Below are positions 63,771 through 64,000 of a stretch of 64,000 bases of DNA, one piece after another. Numbering within the stretch: the first letter of the stretch is position 1; each line of letters starts with the position of its first letter. The position numbers were made by a program, and so were the translations under genes. The DNA is from Lampropedia aestuarii (lineage in GTDB: Bacteria; Pseudomonadota; Gammaproteobacteria; Burkholderiales; Burkholderiaceae_C): assembly GCF_004803635.1 (NCBI RefSeq), contig NZ_SSWX01000011.1:62001-126000 (forward strand), given 5' to 3'. Under the pieces are notes generated by a model. That model did not search any database and was not told the origin of the DNA. It saw only the letters and a program-made list of their open reading frames with translations.

Positions 63771-64000
63771 TCATGTGTTTTTGAAAAACTCACTGAGTTC
63801 GCGCCGAATCAGGTGCTTTTGAATCTTGCCTGTGCCGGTGCGTGGGAACTCGGTGGCAATCACAATCGCTTTGGGTACTTTGAAGCCGCCCAGCAATCCT
63901 CGGCAATGCGCGAGCAGCTCGGCTTCGTCTGCGCTATGGCCTGCTGCCAGCACCACGCTGGCGATGACCGCCTCGCCCCAGCGTTCGTGCGGCGCGCCAA
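63771..64000 (-). CDS. Acyl-CoA synthetase, C-terminal part (continues beyond the window)
   Basis: The last ~76 codons of an AMP-binding ligase. Seen: APHERWGEAVIASVVLA, GLLGGFKVPKAIVI and the catalytic Lys region RTGTGKIQKHLIR. The rest is outside the window. It lies upstream of, and in the same direction as, the ACAD10/11-like gene, and probably feeds it. Confidence 0.9.
   Translation of the reverse strand, partial: GAPHERWGEAVIASVVLAAGHSADEAELLAHCRGLLGGFKVPKAIVIATEFPRTGTGKIQKHLIRRELSEFFKNT

Noticed and set aside
1-64000. CRISPR array, rRNA operon, prophage or complete insertion sequence
   Set aside because: None found: the only tandem arrays are two 4 x 10 bp repeats, and the only mobile-element trace is the dead integrase near the tRNA.

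Overview
The window looks like chromosome of a betaproteobacterium of the order Burkholderiales, most like the family Comamonadaceae. Supporting signs are the ribosomal-protein order with an S10-type operon that stops after rpsQ, a cyo-type quinol oxidase, a tripartite (TRAP) carboxylate uptake system, a two-domain class I fumarase, many acyl-CoA catabolic genes and the overall codon style. This is inferred from gene content only. No rRNA, CRISPR array or complete mobile element was seen. One tRNA gene with a CAU anticodon is present.

Layout. 1-4.6 kb: a minus-strand catabolic operon (aldehyde dehydrogenase, frameshifted MFS transporter, enolase-superfamily dehydratase, GMC oxidoreductase) behind an AT-rich control region with two near-identical palindromes. 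4.6-6.1 kb: a decayed region around the tRNA, with an integrase remnant at its 3' side and the tail of a lost QorB-like reductase on its other side. 6.3-12 kb: fumarase, a His-rich exported protein and two tandem alkaline phosphatases behind a very good PHO box. 12.2-16.1 kb: lytic transglycosylase-like lipoprotein, TSUP permease, xseA, EamA permease. 16.2-21.2 kb: rplC to rpsQ (rpsJ not adjacent). 21.7-23.6 kb: Fur-box-like promoter, dead fecI and an intact fecR with no receptor gene. 23.9-31.6 kb: dbpA, a large exported phosphodiesterase with a second PHO-like site, tag, a HEASH membrane protein and a luciferase-family oxidoreductase. 31.7-42 kb: gamma-glutamyltransferase, then the cyoABCDE-sco quinol oxidase operon, divergent from a MocR-type regulator, followed by three small genes, two of them likely related to redox or envelope function.

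42-64 kb is one long acyl-CoA catabolic region. It holds a TRAP transporter with an SDR, a thiolase, and a minus-strand operon of dethiobiotin-synthetase-like pseudoenzyme, acyl-CoA dehydrogenase, TIGR03084-type protein, DUF2156 protein, biotin-dependent carboxylase beta, acyl-CoA dehydrogenase, carboxylase alpha, enoyl-CoA hydratase and acyl-CoA ligase. Divergent from this operon is an AtuA-family gene, followed by an AraC regulator, another acyl-CoA dehydrogenase and another ligase. The gene set resembles the Atu (acyclic terpene) and Liu (leucine/isovalerate) pathways, but it is neither one exactly.

Points most worth following: CATACAA repeats at exactly 20-bp spacing beside the MocR/cyo genes and again beside the downstream redox genes; the BioD-like pseudoenzyme inside a biotin-dependent carboxylase operon; a local phosphate regulon; the orphaned fecR; and a short dispersed repeat in the gaps of the catabolic region.
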